Positions 16,015 through 25,404 are shown, numbered from the stretch's first letter. The stretch: DNA of 64,000 nt from MB-PLM-2 sp964385715 (GCA_964385715.1 CAYLRE010000002.1:1-64000); one strand, 5' to 3'. Numbers and translations: made by a program. The notes: generated from the letters alone by a model not told the origin.

Positions 16015-16866
16015 ATGTTGACCCTAAGAAGCGACCGCGAGATCGAAAAGATGCGCCGGCCTGGCTTGGCGGTCTACTATGGTCTGCAGATTGCCCGGCA
16101 GATGGCCGTGCCTGGCGTGACGACGGGTGAAATCAACGACGCGGTAGCCGCCTACTACGAACAGATCGGCGGAGAACCGCTGTTTTTGAACTACCCGAAT
16201 TCATCACCCGGCAAACCTGCTTTTAGCGGGGTCATTTGTGCGTCGGTCAACGAAGAAGTCGTGCATGGCGTGCCTGGTGATCGCGTCCTCCAGGAAGGCG
16301 ACGTCATCAGTGTCGATACCGGTGTGCGGATCGACGGATGGTGTGGCGACTCGGCGGTGACTTTGCCGATCGGAGAGATTGATCCTGAAGTCCAGCGTTT
16401 GCTGACCGTTACCGACGAAGTACTTCAGATCGCCATCGACCAGATGGGCAAGAAACAGATGTGGAGTGAAGTGGCTGCCGAGATGGCCAATCACGTGTAT
16501 CAGGCAGAGTTCTACGTGGTCGAGAATTTCGTCGGCCACGGGATTGGCCGTGAGATGCACGAACTGCCTCAGGTGCCCAATTTTGTGAGTGAATCGCTGC
16601 GAAAACGGGACGATTTCCGGCTGGAGCCGGGTCTGGTGATCGCAGTCGAACCGATGGTCAACATGGGCACCAAGCGTGTCGTGGAAATGGCCGACCATTG
16701 GACCCAATCGGCCGCCGATTCCCGGCCGAGTGCTCATTTTGAGCACACCCTCGCGATCACCAGCAATGGCGTTCGCGTAATGACGGGGGCTCCCACGGAA
16801 GAGGAGCGGAATTCTGACGCCATGCCTCCCCAACCCCTATCGCTGGGGGGCGTCAGCGAGTCCTAG
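16015..16866 (+). CDS. map: Methionine aminopeptidase, type I
   Basis: Removes the initiator methionine from nascent proteins, using two metal ions. The 283-residue product shows all expected ligand motifs: VDTGVRIDGWCGD (two Asp), VGHGIGREMHELP (His), VAVEPMVN-type AVEPMVNMG (Glu) and FEHTLAI (Glu). The substrate-site His is in NEEVVHGVPG. A C-terminal extension of about 20 residues is Pro/Ser rich. Its place after adk is canonical. The infA gene that often follows is missing. Confidence 0.97.
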   Translation: MLTLRSDREIEKMRRPGLAVYYGLQIARQMAVPGVTTGEINDAVAAYYEQIGGEPLFLNYPNSSPGKPAFSGVICASVNEEVVHGVPGDRVLQEGDVISVDTGVRIDGWCGDSAVTLPIGEIDPEVQRLLTVTDEVLQIAIDQMGKKQMWSEVAAEMANHVYQAEFYVVENFVGHGIGREMHELPQVPNFVSESLRKRDDFRLEPGLVIAVEPMVNMGTKRVVEMADHWTQSAADSRPSAHFEHTLAITSNGVRVMTGAPTEEERNSDAMPPQPLSLGGVSES

Positions 16867-16905
16867 GAGTCGGGTGGATCGAGAATGGGAACCCACTAGG
16901 GCCCC

Positions 16906-16935
16906 TTGATCTGAACCCGCCATCACACGTATATT
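16906..16935 (+). promoter_or_regulatory. Candidate sigma70-type promoter for the alpha block (rpmJ onward)
   Basis: TTGATC (16906-16911) and TATATT (16930-16935) are separated by 18 bp in the 131-bp map-rpmJ gap. The predicted start near 16942 would give a leader of about 55 bases to rpmJ. Confidence 0.4.
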
Positions 16936-16997
16936 TGGCGTTTTGCCTTAATTTCGGCCCGATATCCCCCTATGGGGAAAAGTAAAGCGAGAAGGCT

Positions 16998-17111
16998 ATG
17001 AAAGTCCGCGCTAGCGTTAAGCGTATTTGTGAGAACTGCAAGGTCGTTCGTCGACGAGGCGTCGTCTATGTGGTTTGCTCAAACCCCCGACACAAACAGC
17101 GACAGGGTTAA
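16998..17111 (+). CDS. rpmJ: 50S ribosomal protein L36
   Basis: This 37-residue zinc-binding ribosomal protein reads MKVRASVKRICENCKVVRRR at the N-terminus. It keeps the CXXC pair (Cys11, Cys14), a third Cys (Cys27) and His32, the standard Zn ligands of L36. The ribosome-binding site is GAGAAGG just upstream. It lies before rpsM as usual. Confidence 0.97.
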   Translation: MKVRASVKRICENCKVVRRRGVVYVVCSNPRHKQRQG

Positions 17112-17185
17112 CGGTTGCGACCGGATTGACGTGAAGAAATCATCCGTTGATCGCCCTTCCCTTTTTAACTTAACAGGAAGACAAG

Positions 17186-17569
17186 ATGCCACGTGTTCTC
17201 GGTGTTGATATCCCGAACGAGCGTCCGACCGTCGTCGCGCTGACCTATCTCTATGGGATTGGCCCGAAGACTGCCCGCGAACTTTGTCGTGCCGCGGGCA
17301 TCGATCCGCAGGTTCGCGCACGCGAACTGCAAGAAGATGAGATCGCGCGAATCGCGGCTCTCTTGGACAAAGAATATGTGGTCGAAGGTCCTCTGCGACG
17401 CCAGACCGCTCAGAACATTTCGCGACTGCGTGACATCGCCTGCTATCGCGGCCTGCGACATCGTCGCGGTTTGCCGGTACGCGGACAACGCACACGAACC
17501 AACGCCCGCACCCGTAAGGGACCGCGCAAGACCGTTGCCGGTAAGAAGGGCGTGAAGGACCTGCGATAA
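17186..17569 (+). CDS. rpsM: 30S ribosomal protein S13
   Basis: S13 contacts P-site tRNA and the 50S head bridge. The 127-residue product begins MPRVLGVDIPNERPTVVALT. It has the helix-two-turn-helix region YGIGPKTARELCRAAGID and the basic C-terminus RGLRHRRGLPVRGQRTRTNA, ending with KGPRKTVAGKK. AGGAAGA precedes the ATG. Spacing to rpsK is 109 bp. Confidence 0.97.
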   Translation: MPRVLGVDIPNERPTVVALTYLYGIGPKTARELCRAAGIDPQVRARELQEDEIARIAALLDKEYVVEGPLRRQTAQNISRLRDIACYRGLRHRRGLPVRGQRTRTNARTRKGPRKTVAGKKGVKDLR

Positions 17570-17678
17570 GCTGACGACCGTTTTCGCAGTCGCATCATCG
17601 CTAGGCAATTCAAGACAACACAAACAGTAAAAAGACCAAACGACGCGTCCGTGAAAACGACGCAGGAGAAAACAAGTC

Positions 17679-18059
17679 GTGGCCAAAGGCAAGAAGAAAA
17701 AAACACGTCGCAACGTAACCGTTGGCATCGCTCACATCCGAGCGACGTTCAACAACACCACCGTGACGATCACCGACACCAAGGGCAACGCTCTTTGTTG
17801 GGCTAGCGGCGGAACCTCGGGCTTCAAGGGAAGCCGTAAGAGCACCCCGTTCGCCGGGCAATGTGCCGCCCAGCAGGCCGCCGAGAAGGCCGCCAAGTTC
17901 GGTGTCAAAGATGTCGACGTCAAGGTCAACGGCCCGGGCAGCGGTCGCGAAAGTGCGATCACTTCGCTGCAAGCCGCCGGCTTGAACATCAAGTCGATCG
18001 AAGACGTGACGCCGATGCCACACAACGGTTGTCGCCCCCGCAAGAAGCGACGCGTGTAA
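17679..18059 (+). CDS. rpsK: 30S ribosomal protein S11
   Basis: S11 forms part of the 30S platform near the E site. The GTG at 17679, with CAGGAG at 17662-17667, gives 126 residues. The family motifs GIAHIRATFNNTTVTITDT, GFKGSRKSTPFA and the C-terminal DVTPMPHNGCRPRKKRRV are present. It is followed by rpsD after 63 bp. Confidence 0.97.
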   Translation: MAKGKKKKTRRNVTVGIAHIRATFNNTTVTITDTKGNALCWASGGTSGFKGSRKSTPFAGQCAAQQAAEKAAKFGVKDVDVKVNGPGSGRESAITSLQAAGLNIKSIEDVTPMPHNGCRPRKKRRV

Positions 18060-18122
18060 GAAGATCGCACGCGACACCCCCACCATCCACCCCAAATCAG
18101 CTGAAACAGGTTGTCATAAAGT

Positions 18123-18749
18123 ATGGCTCGTTACACCGGACCCGTTTGTCGACTTTGCCGCCGCGACGGCATGAAGTTGTTCCTCAAAGGTACTCGCTGC
18201 GATACGCCGAAGTGCGCTTACGAGCGTCGCGATGCCCCTCCTGGCATGCATCAGTTTCGTCGTGGAAAGTTGACCGACTACGGAATTCACCTGCGTGAGA
18301 AGCAGAAGGTCAAGCACTATTACGGCGTGCTGGAGAAGCAGTTCCGCGGCTACTACGATCGCGCCAAGCGAGCCAAGGGCAATACCGGCGACGAGTTGAT
18401 GGCACTCTTGGAACGACGACTCGACAATGTCGTCCACCGTCTCGGCTTCGGCCAGAGCCGCAGCCAGGCCCGTCAGCTCATCAGCCACGGTCACATTACG
18501 GTGAACGGCGGTCGCGTCGACGTGCCGAGCTACATGCTGCGAGCGGGTGACGTGATTCGCGTGAAGAATCGTCCCAAGAGCTTGCGTATGGTGACCGATA
18601 ACTTGGCCCAACAAGAACGTGAAGTCCCCGATTTCCTCTCGCTTCAAGAAGGCGCGATTCCGGAAGGCTCCGTGTCTCGACTCCCCGAGTCGTCGCACGT
18701 GTCGATTCCGGTCGAAACCCAATTGATTGTCGAGTTGTGTTCGAAATAG
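18123..18749 (+). CDS. rpsD: 30S ribosomal protein S4 (zinc-binding form)
   Basis: S4 initiates 16S rRNA folding and shapes the mRNA entry channel. The 208-residue product carries an N-terminal zinc knuckle with Cys9, Cys12, Cys26 and Cys31. The S4 RNA-binding domain contains RRLDNVVHRLGFGQSRSQAR followed by QLISHGHITVNGGRVDVPS. Length is normal. The rpoA gene follows after 142 bp. Confidence 0.97.
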   Translation: MARYTGPVCRLCRRDGMKLFLKGTRCDTPKCAYERRDAPPGMHQFRRGKLTDYGIHLREKQKVKHYYGVLEKQFRGYYDRAKRAKGNTGDELMALLERRLDNVVHRLGFGQSRSQARQLISHGHITVNGGRVDVPSYMLRAGDVIRVKNRPKSLRMVTDNLAQQEREVPDFLSLQEGAIPEGSVSRLPESSHVSIPVETQLIVELCSK

Positions 18750-18891
18750 TCGCCGGCAGCGAAGACGTTTTTTCGCAACGCCCCCACCGCGACACCCCAC
18801 CCGATTCCGCTTGCTTGTCGAACAAACGTTCTGACAGCAAAAAAGAGAAGATATCGCTCGCAAAGAGCTGTCGTTGATACGGAGAACTGGT

Positions 18892-19878
<987 letters not shown>

Positions 19879-20006
19879 TCGCCACACCTGAAATTGCCGT
19901 CCGCTAGTTGCCGCCGTACTGAGAACAGACGCGGCACCCCAAGCGAGACGAACGTTGGTTTCGACCAGTAACAACAAACAATCATTCGTGACAGAAGACA
20001 TCTGCC

Positions 20007-20729
20007 ATGCGACATCGACGACGCGGCCGCAAACTTGGACGATCCCCAAGCCATCAGCGAGCCCTGCTCCGCAACCTTGCCAGCGCCCTGTTCCTCACCG
20101 AACGTGAGGACGACGAATACCTTGAAGGTCCGCAAATGCCGGATCCCCCCAAGGTCAAAGGTCGCATCGTAACCACGCTTCAGAAGGCCAAGGAAGTTCG
20201 CCCGCTGGTCGAAAAGTGCATCACCATCGCCCGTCGTTCGCTCGACGCTCAACGTGCTGCCGACGCGCTCGATACCGATGCCGATCGCTACACCGAAGAG
20301 TGGAAGAAATGGCGCGAAAGCGATCAATACAACCAGTGGAATCAGGCCGTCGCGCCGGTTCTGGCTGCTCGCCGTCGTGCGATCAAGCTGCTGGGTGACA
20401 AACGAGCGGTGCAGATTCTGTTTGACGAAATCGCTCCTCGCTTCGAAGACCGCAACGGTGGATACACCCGCGTGCTCCGTTTGGCCAAGCCCCGCTTGGG
20501 CGATGGCGGAACTCAGGCGATCCTCGAGTTCGTCGGCGTTCGTGACCGCGTCCAGCAGAAGTCGGTTGCCCCGGCCTTCGATGCCCAAGATGATGCCCCG
20601 GCCGACGCTCCCGCAGCGGAGGTTGAGGAAGAAGTGAAGGAAGTTGCCGCAGCGGAAGAAGCAGTTTCGGAAGAGACCGCTGCTGATGCCCCGGCCACCG
20701 AAGAGTCGAGCGAAGAAAGCAAGGAGTAG
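20007..20729 (+). CDS. rplQ: 50S ribosomal protein L17 with long acidic tail
   Basis: L17 lies at the tunnel exit region. The 240-residue product starts MRHRRRGRKLGRSPSHQRAL and has the core motif RVLRLAKPRLGDGGTQAILEF. It is much longer than the typical 120-130 residues: a central insertion (about residues 40-110, rich in Glu/Lys/Trp) and a C-terminal tail of about 45 residues made mostly of Ala, Glu and Pro. It ends the alpha block. No strong terminator is visible in the 117 bp after it. Confidence 0.95.
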   Translation: MRHRRRGRKLGRSPSHQRALLRNLASALFLTEREDDEYLEGPQMPDPPKVKGRIVTTLQKAKEVRPLVEKCITIARRSLDAQRAADALDTDADRYTEEWKKWRESDQYNQWNQAVAPVLAARRRAIKLLGDKRAVQILFDEIAPRFEDRNGGYTRVLRLAKPRLGDGGTQAILEFVGVRDRVQQKSVAPAFDAQDDAPADAPAAEVEEEVKEVAAAEEAVSEETAADAPATEESSEESKE

Positions 20730-20846
20730 AGTCGGTCCCGCGCCGGCTTGCTCTTTCGCGTTCGTTCTGGCCTGCTTCCTTGATCCCCGCCGAACCAAGG
20801 CGTTCACGGGTTTCCGCAATTTGCGATTACGGGGAAAGGATATCCC

Positions 20847-21518
20847 GTGACGGAAGCATCTCGTCAAGGTTCGGCCAGCCAGCCTCGTTCGCCCCGTCGC
20901 GCGACAGTAGGCTTCGACTTCACGCATCGTGTCCGCGTCGTCTGTGCCGATATGATCGCTCGTCTGCCCGAGCTCTCTCACATCGATCTGCCCCGCGTGG
21001 CGATCAGTTTCAGCCAAGCCCGCAAAGCTGTGGGGCATGGCCTGCAGGCGACGCTCACCCCGATGCGATTTGAGCAGGGTCGTTTGTGGACCGAGCGGAA
21101 TGGGCGTCGCTATACCTGCCAACGCCTTTACGACGACGACGGGCAGGAGTTTCTCTATATCCTGAGCTTCTACCTGCCGCGATTCCTGAATCATCGGCTC
21201 GAGGAGAAGCTCGTCACCATTCTCCATGAGCTGTGGCATATCAGTCCCGCCTTCGATGGCGATCTGCGGCGTCATCCGGGTCGCTGTTACGTTCACTCTC
21301 AGAGTGAGCGTGAATACGACGAGGCCATGGCCCGCCTGGCGAATAAGTGGCTCGCGGCCGAACCGCCGACCAAGGTTTACGATTTCCTGCAGCTCTCTTT
21401 CGACGACCTGCAGCAGCGCTACGGCCGAGTGTTCGGCACCAAAATCCCCAATCCGCGGCTGATCCCTTATTCTCCGTCCGCTGAGATTCCCCGCCCTGGT
21501 AAGGCGACCGGGACCTAA
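20847..21518 (+). CDS. Putative HELWH metallopeptidase-like protein
   Basis: The 223-residue protein has a gluzincin-type HELWH motif at residues 127-131, inside the hydrophobic helix EEKLVTILHELWHISPAFDGD. A conserved RCYVHSQSEREYD segment follows, which could supply a third zinc ligand. This pattern resembles the putative phage metallopeptidase family of uncharacterised bacterial and phage proteins. There is no signal peptide, so it should be cytoplasmic. It starts with GTG behind a good GGGGAAAGGA site, 117 bp after rplQ and on the same strand. Substrate is unknown. Confidence 0.65.
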   Translation: MTEASRQGSASQPRSPRRATVGFDFTHRVRVVCADMIARLPELSHIDLPRVAISFSQARKAVGHGLQATLTPMRFEQGRLWTERNGRRYTCQRLYDDDGQEFLYILSFYLPRFLNHRLEEKLVTILHELWHISPAFDGDLRRHPGRCYVHSQSEREYDEAMARLANKWLAAEPPTKVYDFLQLSFDDLQQRYGRVFGTKIPNPRLIPYSPSAEIPRPGKATGT

Positions 21519-21586
21519 TGCGAGGCTACCCGCGCGTATCGCCAGATCGCCAGCGTCTGGGGGTATTTTGACCATTTCAGATGACG

Positions 21587-21615
21587 TTGACACCATTTTC
21601 GTCAGCATCTACCCT
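21587..21615 (+). promoter_or_regulatory. Candidate promoter for the lipoprotein gene
   Basis: TTGACA (21587-21592) and TACCCT (21610-21615) are 17 bp apart. The predicted start near 21622 lies about 38 bases before the ATG at 21660. Confidence 0.4.
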
Positions 21616-21659
21616 ACGCCGCCCATCTTTGTTCTCTTGTCGGTTTCCTCGGGATTCGT

Positions 21660-22562
21660 ATGTCGCGAAAGTGGCTCATCATCGTGGTGATTCTCCTGCT
21701 GCCGTGGGGCGCCGCCGGTTGCGCGAAGTTCCAATCGCCGCGGCTCGACGTTGGTGAGTCCCCGCTTGCGCCGCTGAAGCCGCGGGCTGAGCAGATCGGG
21801 CTTGATGTTGTCTTCGTGCGGCTCTCTCCGCGCGAAGCCGCCACGGTGGAGTCGATTTGGGATGAAGCGGACGAGCAGGCCCTGCCCCACGATGTGCGGC
21901 GGCGTCTCGCCCGTAACGGCTATCGCGTTGGTTTTCTGGGTCGCGAGCTACCTGCCGCCGTGCACCAGTTGCTTGCTTCTTCGCAAGATGCCGCGGCCGA
22001 CTCCGGTGCTCTCGATCCGTCGCAACGGACCAAGCCAGGGGTAACGCGCCACCAGCTTTACTTGCGACCTGCGCGGCGTGCCGAGTTGGTCGTATCGCCA
22101 GTGCAGCCGCAGCTTCACGCCCTGGTCTGGAATGATGCCGGCGTCGAAGGGACCACCTTTGACGAAGCCCAAGCACAATTTGCCGTGCAGGCTGATACCG
22201 GTAGCGATGGTCGCACGCAGCTGCAGCTGATTCCCGAGATCCATCATGGTCCGCTCCAGCAGCACTATGCGGGCGGCAATGCCATGTTCCGCCTCGACAG
22301 TCGCCGCAAGCGGGAAGATTTTGGCGACCTGGCCATTGCCGCTTCGCTTGCGCCAGGTGAGGTCCTGGTGCTTGGCCGTCGTGCCACGCATACCGGCACG
22401 CTGGGCGATCGCTTCTTCGGCTCGGCCGACTCATCGCAGGTTGCGGAGCGTTTGATCCTGGTCCGCTTGAGTGAAGAGCGGACCGATCCGCTGTTCGCCG
22501 CGGCCGCCAGTCGAGAAGATACGGCGGACGAGAAGCCGAGCGATTCGGCAGGCTCGGAGTAA
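21660..22562 (+). CDS. Planctomycete-type hypothetical lipoprotein
   Basis: The 300-residue product begins with a basic N-terminus, a hydrophobic stretch LIIVVILLLPWG and a lipobox ending at AAGC (Cys21), so it is probably lipid-anchored. The mature part contains DVVFVRLSPREAATVESIWDE followed by LPHDVRRRLARNGYRVGFLG, a pattern I associate with uncharacterised planctomycete proteins. The C-terminus is acidic and Ser/Asp rich. A promoter candidate lies upstream. No catalytic motif is seen, and the function is unknown. Confidence 0.7.
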   Translation: MSRKWLIIVVILLLPWGAAGCAKFQSPRLDVGESPLAPLKPRAEQIGLDVVFVRLSPREAATVESIWDEADEQALPHDVRRRLARNGYRVGFLGRELPAAVHQLLASSQDAAADSGALDPSQRTKPGVTRHQLYLRPARRAELVVSPVQPQLHALVWNDAGVEGTTFDEAQAQFAVQADTGSDGRTQLQLIPEIHHGPLQQHYAGGNAMFRLDSRRKREDFGDLAIAASLAPGEVLVLGRRATHTGTLGDRFFGSADSSQVAERLILVRLSEERTDPLFAAAASREDTADEKPSDSAGSE

Positions 22563-22728
22563 GCCACGGCGTCACACTCTGCCTGTGGAAGTCGACCGCA
22601 CCCCTCTGCCCCGCTCCGTTTCTCACCAGCGGCTCCTTTCCATAACTTGCGCGACGTGGATGCCACCGCTACTTGTGACCGCGTTGTTCATGTCGACCGC
22701 CAGCCTCTGTTCGCTCGTCTTGCCCTGC

Positions 22729-23286
22729 CTATATGAGAATTGCGACCATCGCAATGACGAAGATCAACCCGGCCACGGCCGCAACCGAGACGACCCACCA
22801 GGGCAGACCACCTGGTCCGGTTTGTTGCAGCCAGCCGCCGACCGACTGCGTATTTTCTTGAGGCACCGAGAGCGTTGTGCCAAGTGTCGGCAAGGAACCA
22901 CCGACCTCGAGATCGGCCGATCGCGTGAGCCAGTCCGCGCCTTCGATCGGCGCCAGCGCCAGCTCATCGATGGCGGCCAAATCGGCCACGTCCCCTTCGT
23001 CGTAGGCATCTTCCAGCTGCATCTTTAGTGGGACACTGCCTGAGCTTCCTGCCGCCGCGGGCGATTCTTCAGCACCGTTCGTCTCGAGACCACCCGGAGG
23101 CCCGCCCGCTAAGAGCGTCTTGGCGAAGTAAGAATTGATGTACCCTTCTTCGACCAGCCGCCGCGCCATCTGCACCGGATGGACCGGGTAGTCCGACTCG
23201 GCCACCTGTTCGCGAAGGTTGTCGACCTGCAGCTCGGGCATCACGCCCCAGCGTTCGATCAGATCGAGAAATTCGTTAATTCTCAT
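22729..23286 (-). CDS. Hypothetical protein with C-terminal membrane anchor
   Basis: The 185-residue protein has an N-terminal region of about 65 residues (INEFLDLIERWGVMPELQ, then VQMARRLVEEGYINSYFAKTLLAGG). This resembles the domain found at the N-terminus of many planctomycete Ser/Thr kinases, here detached from any kinase. An acidic linker follows. The last 25 residues (WWVVSVAAVAGLIFVIAMVAILI) form a single membrane segment, so it is probably tail-anchored with the N-terminus in the cytoplasm. A striking 11-bp tandem array lies 36-145 bp upstream of its start. Function is unknown. Confidence 0.6.
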   Translation of the reverse strand: MRINEFLDLIERWGVMPELQVDNLREQVAESDYPVHPVQMARRLVEEGYINSYFAKTLLAGGPPGGLETNGAEESPAAAGSSGSVPLKMQLEDAYDEGDVADLAAIDELALAPIEGADWLTRSADLEVGGSLPTLGTTLSVPQENTQSVGGWLQQTGPGGLPWWVVSVAAVAGLIFVIAMVAILI

Positions 23287-23321
23287 CGCCGGACTCGTTT
23301 CACACGCCAGATGGCGCGCCT

Positions 23322-23431
23322 TGCTTCAAAAATGTTCGAAGGTTGTTTGCTGAATGTTCGACGGTTGTTCGATCGCTGTTCACTGGTTGTTCGACCAATG
23401 TTCAATGTTTGTTTTGTTTGTGTCTTGTTCG
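23322..23431. repeat. Tandem array of an 11-bp unit, TGTTCGAnnGn
   Basis: From 23333 the motif TGTT recurs at exactly 11-bp steps: 23333, 23344, 23355, 23366, 23377, 23388, 23399 and 23410, with a degenerate ninth unit (TGTC) at 23421 and a decayed one (TGCT) at 23322. Four units read TGTTCGA; the rest differ by one to three bases. The period equals roughly one helical turn and is not a multiple of three, so it is not coding. Confidence 0.85.
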
Positions 23432-23468
23432 ATCGTCGTGCGATAGTCGTGCGGCATGCACGTGACGT

Positions 23469-23491
23469 GGGTGCCACTGGCTCCGCCAGTG
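23469..23491 (-). repeat. Dispersed palindrome, family A (copy 1, inverted)
   Basis: GGGTGCCACTGGC, TCC, GCCAGTG is the reverse complement of the family consensus CACTGGC-N3-GCCAGTGGCACCC. Confidence 0.8.
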
Positions 23492-23912
23492 TGGCCTTGC
23501 GAACTGGCTGCCATCCAGCTACTGCCCTGCGTTCGCTCACGCCTCGGGTGACATTCTCCTGCCTTGCTTCGATCATTGTCGGACCACTTTATCAACATTG
23601 GCGAAAAAGTCAAATTCAAAAAGAGCCACCCCCGAGGACACTGGAGCATGGGGAGCGAATCTCGACGACGGCGGTCGCCCAGCGAATAGCGGGTTACCGC
23701 ATTCCACCAACGTCGGGTCAGAAACCCTGGGGAGTGCCGCCCGGGGGTGCCTCCACCAACAAACACCGGGCAACAAACCAATCAACATCCCCGTCGATCC
23801 TGTTCATCCTGTCGAAAATGAACTGTCGATCGATACAGCAATCGATCCTCCTATTGGTTCTCGCTTGCGTCGCGGAGCGCCGCGCGACTCTAGTCCACTC
23901 TGCTTCAACCAG

Positions 23913-23935
23913 CACTGGCAAAGCCAGTGGCACCC
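23913..23935 (+). repeat. Dispersed palindrome, family A (copy 2)
   Basis: CACTGGC, AAA, GCCAGTGGCACCC forms a 7-bp stem with a 3-base loop and the constant GCACCC flank. Confidence 0.8.
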
Positions 23936-23963
23936 AGACGGGTTTACCAGGGCTCGCACGCGA

Positions 23964-23977
23964 GCCTCGCCCTCCCG
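23964..23977 (+). repeat. Dispersed repeat, family B (copy 1)
   Basis: GCCTCGCCCTCCCG is shared exactly with 25900-25913. Both copies follow GGCTCG and are followed by a similar CGTGCGCGTCAC-like stretch, and both lie about 31 bp past the stop codon of a minus-strand gene. Confidence 0.6.
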
Positions 23978-24007
23978 TTGGCTGGTTACCGAATACGTCC
24001 GTGCGCG

Positions 24008-24862
24008 TCACCCGATCTCCAGCGTCGTGACCCCAAAAATGCGATCGTGATCCAATTCGGGTACCGGGCCGTAATACATGCGCTCGCAGCCGAAGACTTC
24101 TTGCATGTCATGTTTACTACAGAGTTCGATAGCAGCGGGATTGTTGTCTGGAGCGTCCAAGAACATCGGCTCACCGCGGCTTTCCAACTGAAACGACGTT
24201 AGCAGCGCATCGGCGACCGAAGCGGACTCAGCAAACAACGGTCCGATCTTCCAGCCCACTAAACACTTTCGCATTACGCCGAAGCCAAGCAGCGCCCCAT
24301 CCTGGACATAGCCTAATGACACTGCTTCCGCCTGGCTCATCCAGGCGCCCAAGAATCGTTCCCGCCGGGCGGGAAAACAGCGACTATCAAAATCGGCGAT
24401 CGCTGCTAGATCCACGGTCTTCAGATCCACCACGTCCGCGGGCCGCTGCCCGTCGGGCACGGCCGCGTCGAGCTGGAAACGGCGATGGCGTGTGAACTGC
24501 TTGAAGCCACCCTTCTCGTAAAAGGGAACCATCGCGTCGACGCCATCGAGCCCGATCGTTCCACCTTCTTTCAATCGCGACAGCAGGCGATCGCGACGAG
24601 CGAACCACAGTTCGGTTCCCAATTTCTTTCCGCGATGAGGCGGACTGATAATGAACAGCCCCATGAATCCGAACGACTCGCTATGGCAAATGATGGCCCC
24701 ACCCCCGACGAACTCACGATCCTCCAGCGCCGCCAAGAAACCCTCCGGGTCAGCATTCCAGAAACACTCGGCGTCGCAGAGGCCAGGGTTCCAACCTTCG
24801 TCAGCCGCCCAATCGACCAACCGGCGAAGTTCTTCCAATTCCATCTGACGAATTTCTAGCAT
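24008..24862 (-). CDS. GNAT-family N-acetyltransferase with C-terminal acetyltransferase-like domain
   Basis: The 284-residue protein has an N-terminal GNAT domain. It opens with IRQMELEELRRLVDWAADEG, has a beta-strand FMGLFIISPPHRGKKLGTELW that includes the acetyl-CoA pyrophosphate loop (RGKKLG), and then VPFYEKGGF, the usual GNAT motif B region. Residues about 140-280 form a second domain like that of YitH-type acetyltransferases (PF18014-like). Acetyl acceptor is unknown. No promoter was resolved beyond a lone TACAAT upstream. It is flanked by repeat-rich spacers. Confidence 0.85.
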   Translation of the reverse strand: MLEIRQMELEELRRLVDWAADEGWNPGLCDAECFWNADPEGFLAALEDREFVGGGAIICHSESFGFMGLFIISPPHRGKKLGTELWFARRDRLLSRLKEGGTIGLDGVDAMVPFYEKGGFKQFTRHRRFQLDAAVPDGQRPADVVDLKTVDLAAIADFDSRCFPARRERFLGAWMSQAEAVSLGYVQDGALLGFGVMRKCLVGWKIGPLFAESASVADALLTSFQLESRGEPMFLDAPDNNPAAIELCSKHDMQEVFGCERMYYGPVPELDHDRIFGVTTLEIG

Positions 24863-25001
24863 GAGCCATGTCCTTAGCGGATAGATAGTTGCCCGGATTG
24901 TCGCTGCCCGCGCATTGTACCCGATCGGCCGTTGGCCATTCGTGGTGATCGACGTTCTTTTGCTTGTCCTCGATACGAGTCGTGTTATTTGGCAACAAAC
25001 A

Positions 25002-25032
25002 TTGACACTCCCCCCTCGCTCTCAGCTATGCT
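25002..25032 (+). promoter_or_regulatory. Candidate promoter for the YeaQ-type gene
   Basis: A perfect TTGACA (25002-25007) is followed by TATGCT (25027-25032) at a slightly long 19-bp spacing. A leader of about 90 bases would precede the ATG at 25132. Confidence 0.35.
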
Positions 25033-25131
25033 GGAAGTAGCTAAACGACTGCGTCGCTAGACTCTTCCCTTACTACGGGCCTCGTTCCACACCACCAGGG
25101 GCGCCACAACCGGGGGCAAAGGAGAAACGCG

Positions 25132-25380
25132 ATGGGTATTCTTTCTTGGGCCATCTTCGGTCTAGTTGCTGGCGTGCTGGCCAAGTGGATCATGCCAGGC
25201 AAAGATCCTGGCGGCTTCATCATCACCATCTTGCTCGGAGTCGGCGGCGCCATGGTGGGCGGATTCATCGGCACCCAACTCGGCTTTGGCGATGTCAGCG
25301 GCTTCAACATCAAGAGTTTCTTTATCGCCGTGGGCGGGGCCATGTTGCTATTGGCCGGCTATCGTGCCGTGGCCAAGTGA
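25132..25380 (+). CDS. GlsB/YeaQ/YmgE-family stress-response membrane protein
   Basis: The 82-residue protein has three glycine-rich hydrophobic segments. It opens MGILSWAIFGLVAGVLAKWI and has the family-typical PGKDPGGFIITILLGVGGA and VGGFIGTQLGFGD, matching the transglycosylase-associated protein family (PF04226). Members are small inner-membrane proteins, often induced by stress, with no established enzyme activity. A GGAGAAACG site precedes the ATG. Confidence 0.9.
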   Translation: MGILSWAIFGLVAGVLAKWIMPGKDPGGFIITILLGVGGAMVGGFIGTQLGFGDVSGFNIKSFFIAVGGAMLLLAGYRAVAK

Positions 25381-25404
25381 CGGCAGCATCGAGTCACTCG
25401 CCGC

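Larger units (their letters stand above)
23287..24007. other. 721-bp intergenic stretch rich in repeats, no convincing gene
   Basis: The stretch holds an 11-bp tandem array (23322-23431), two copies of a dispersed palindrome (23469-23491 and 23913-23935) and one copy of a second repeat (23964-23977). The open frames crossing it on both strands have no recognisable protein motifs, run through the repeats and lack good start sites. It looks like a repeat-accumulating spacer between two minus-strand genes. Confidence 0.6.

Noticed and set aside
23322..23431. A CRISPR array
   Set aside because: The 11-bp units are contiguous, without spacers of uniform length, and no cas genes are nearby.
23179..24030. 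A plus-strand frame of 283 codons crossing the repeat-rich spacer
   Set aside because: It runs through the 11-bp array and two palindromes, has no motif, and begins inside the gene on the other strand.
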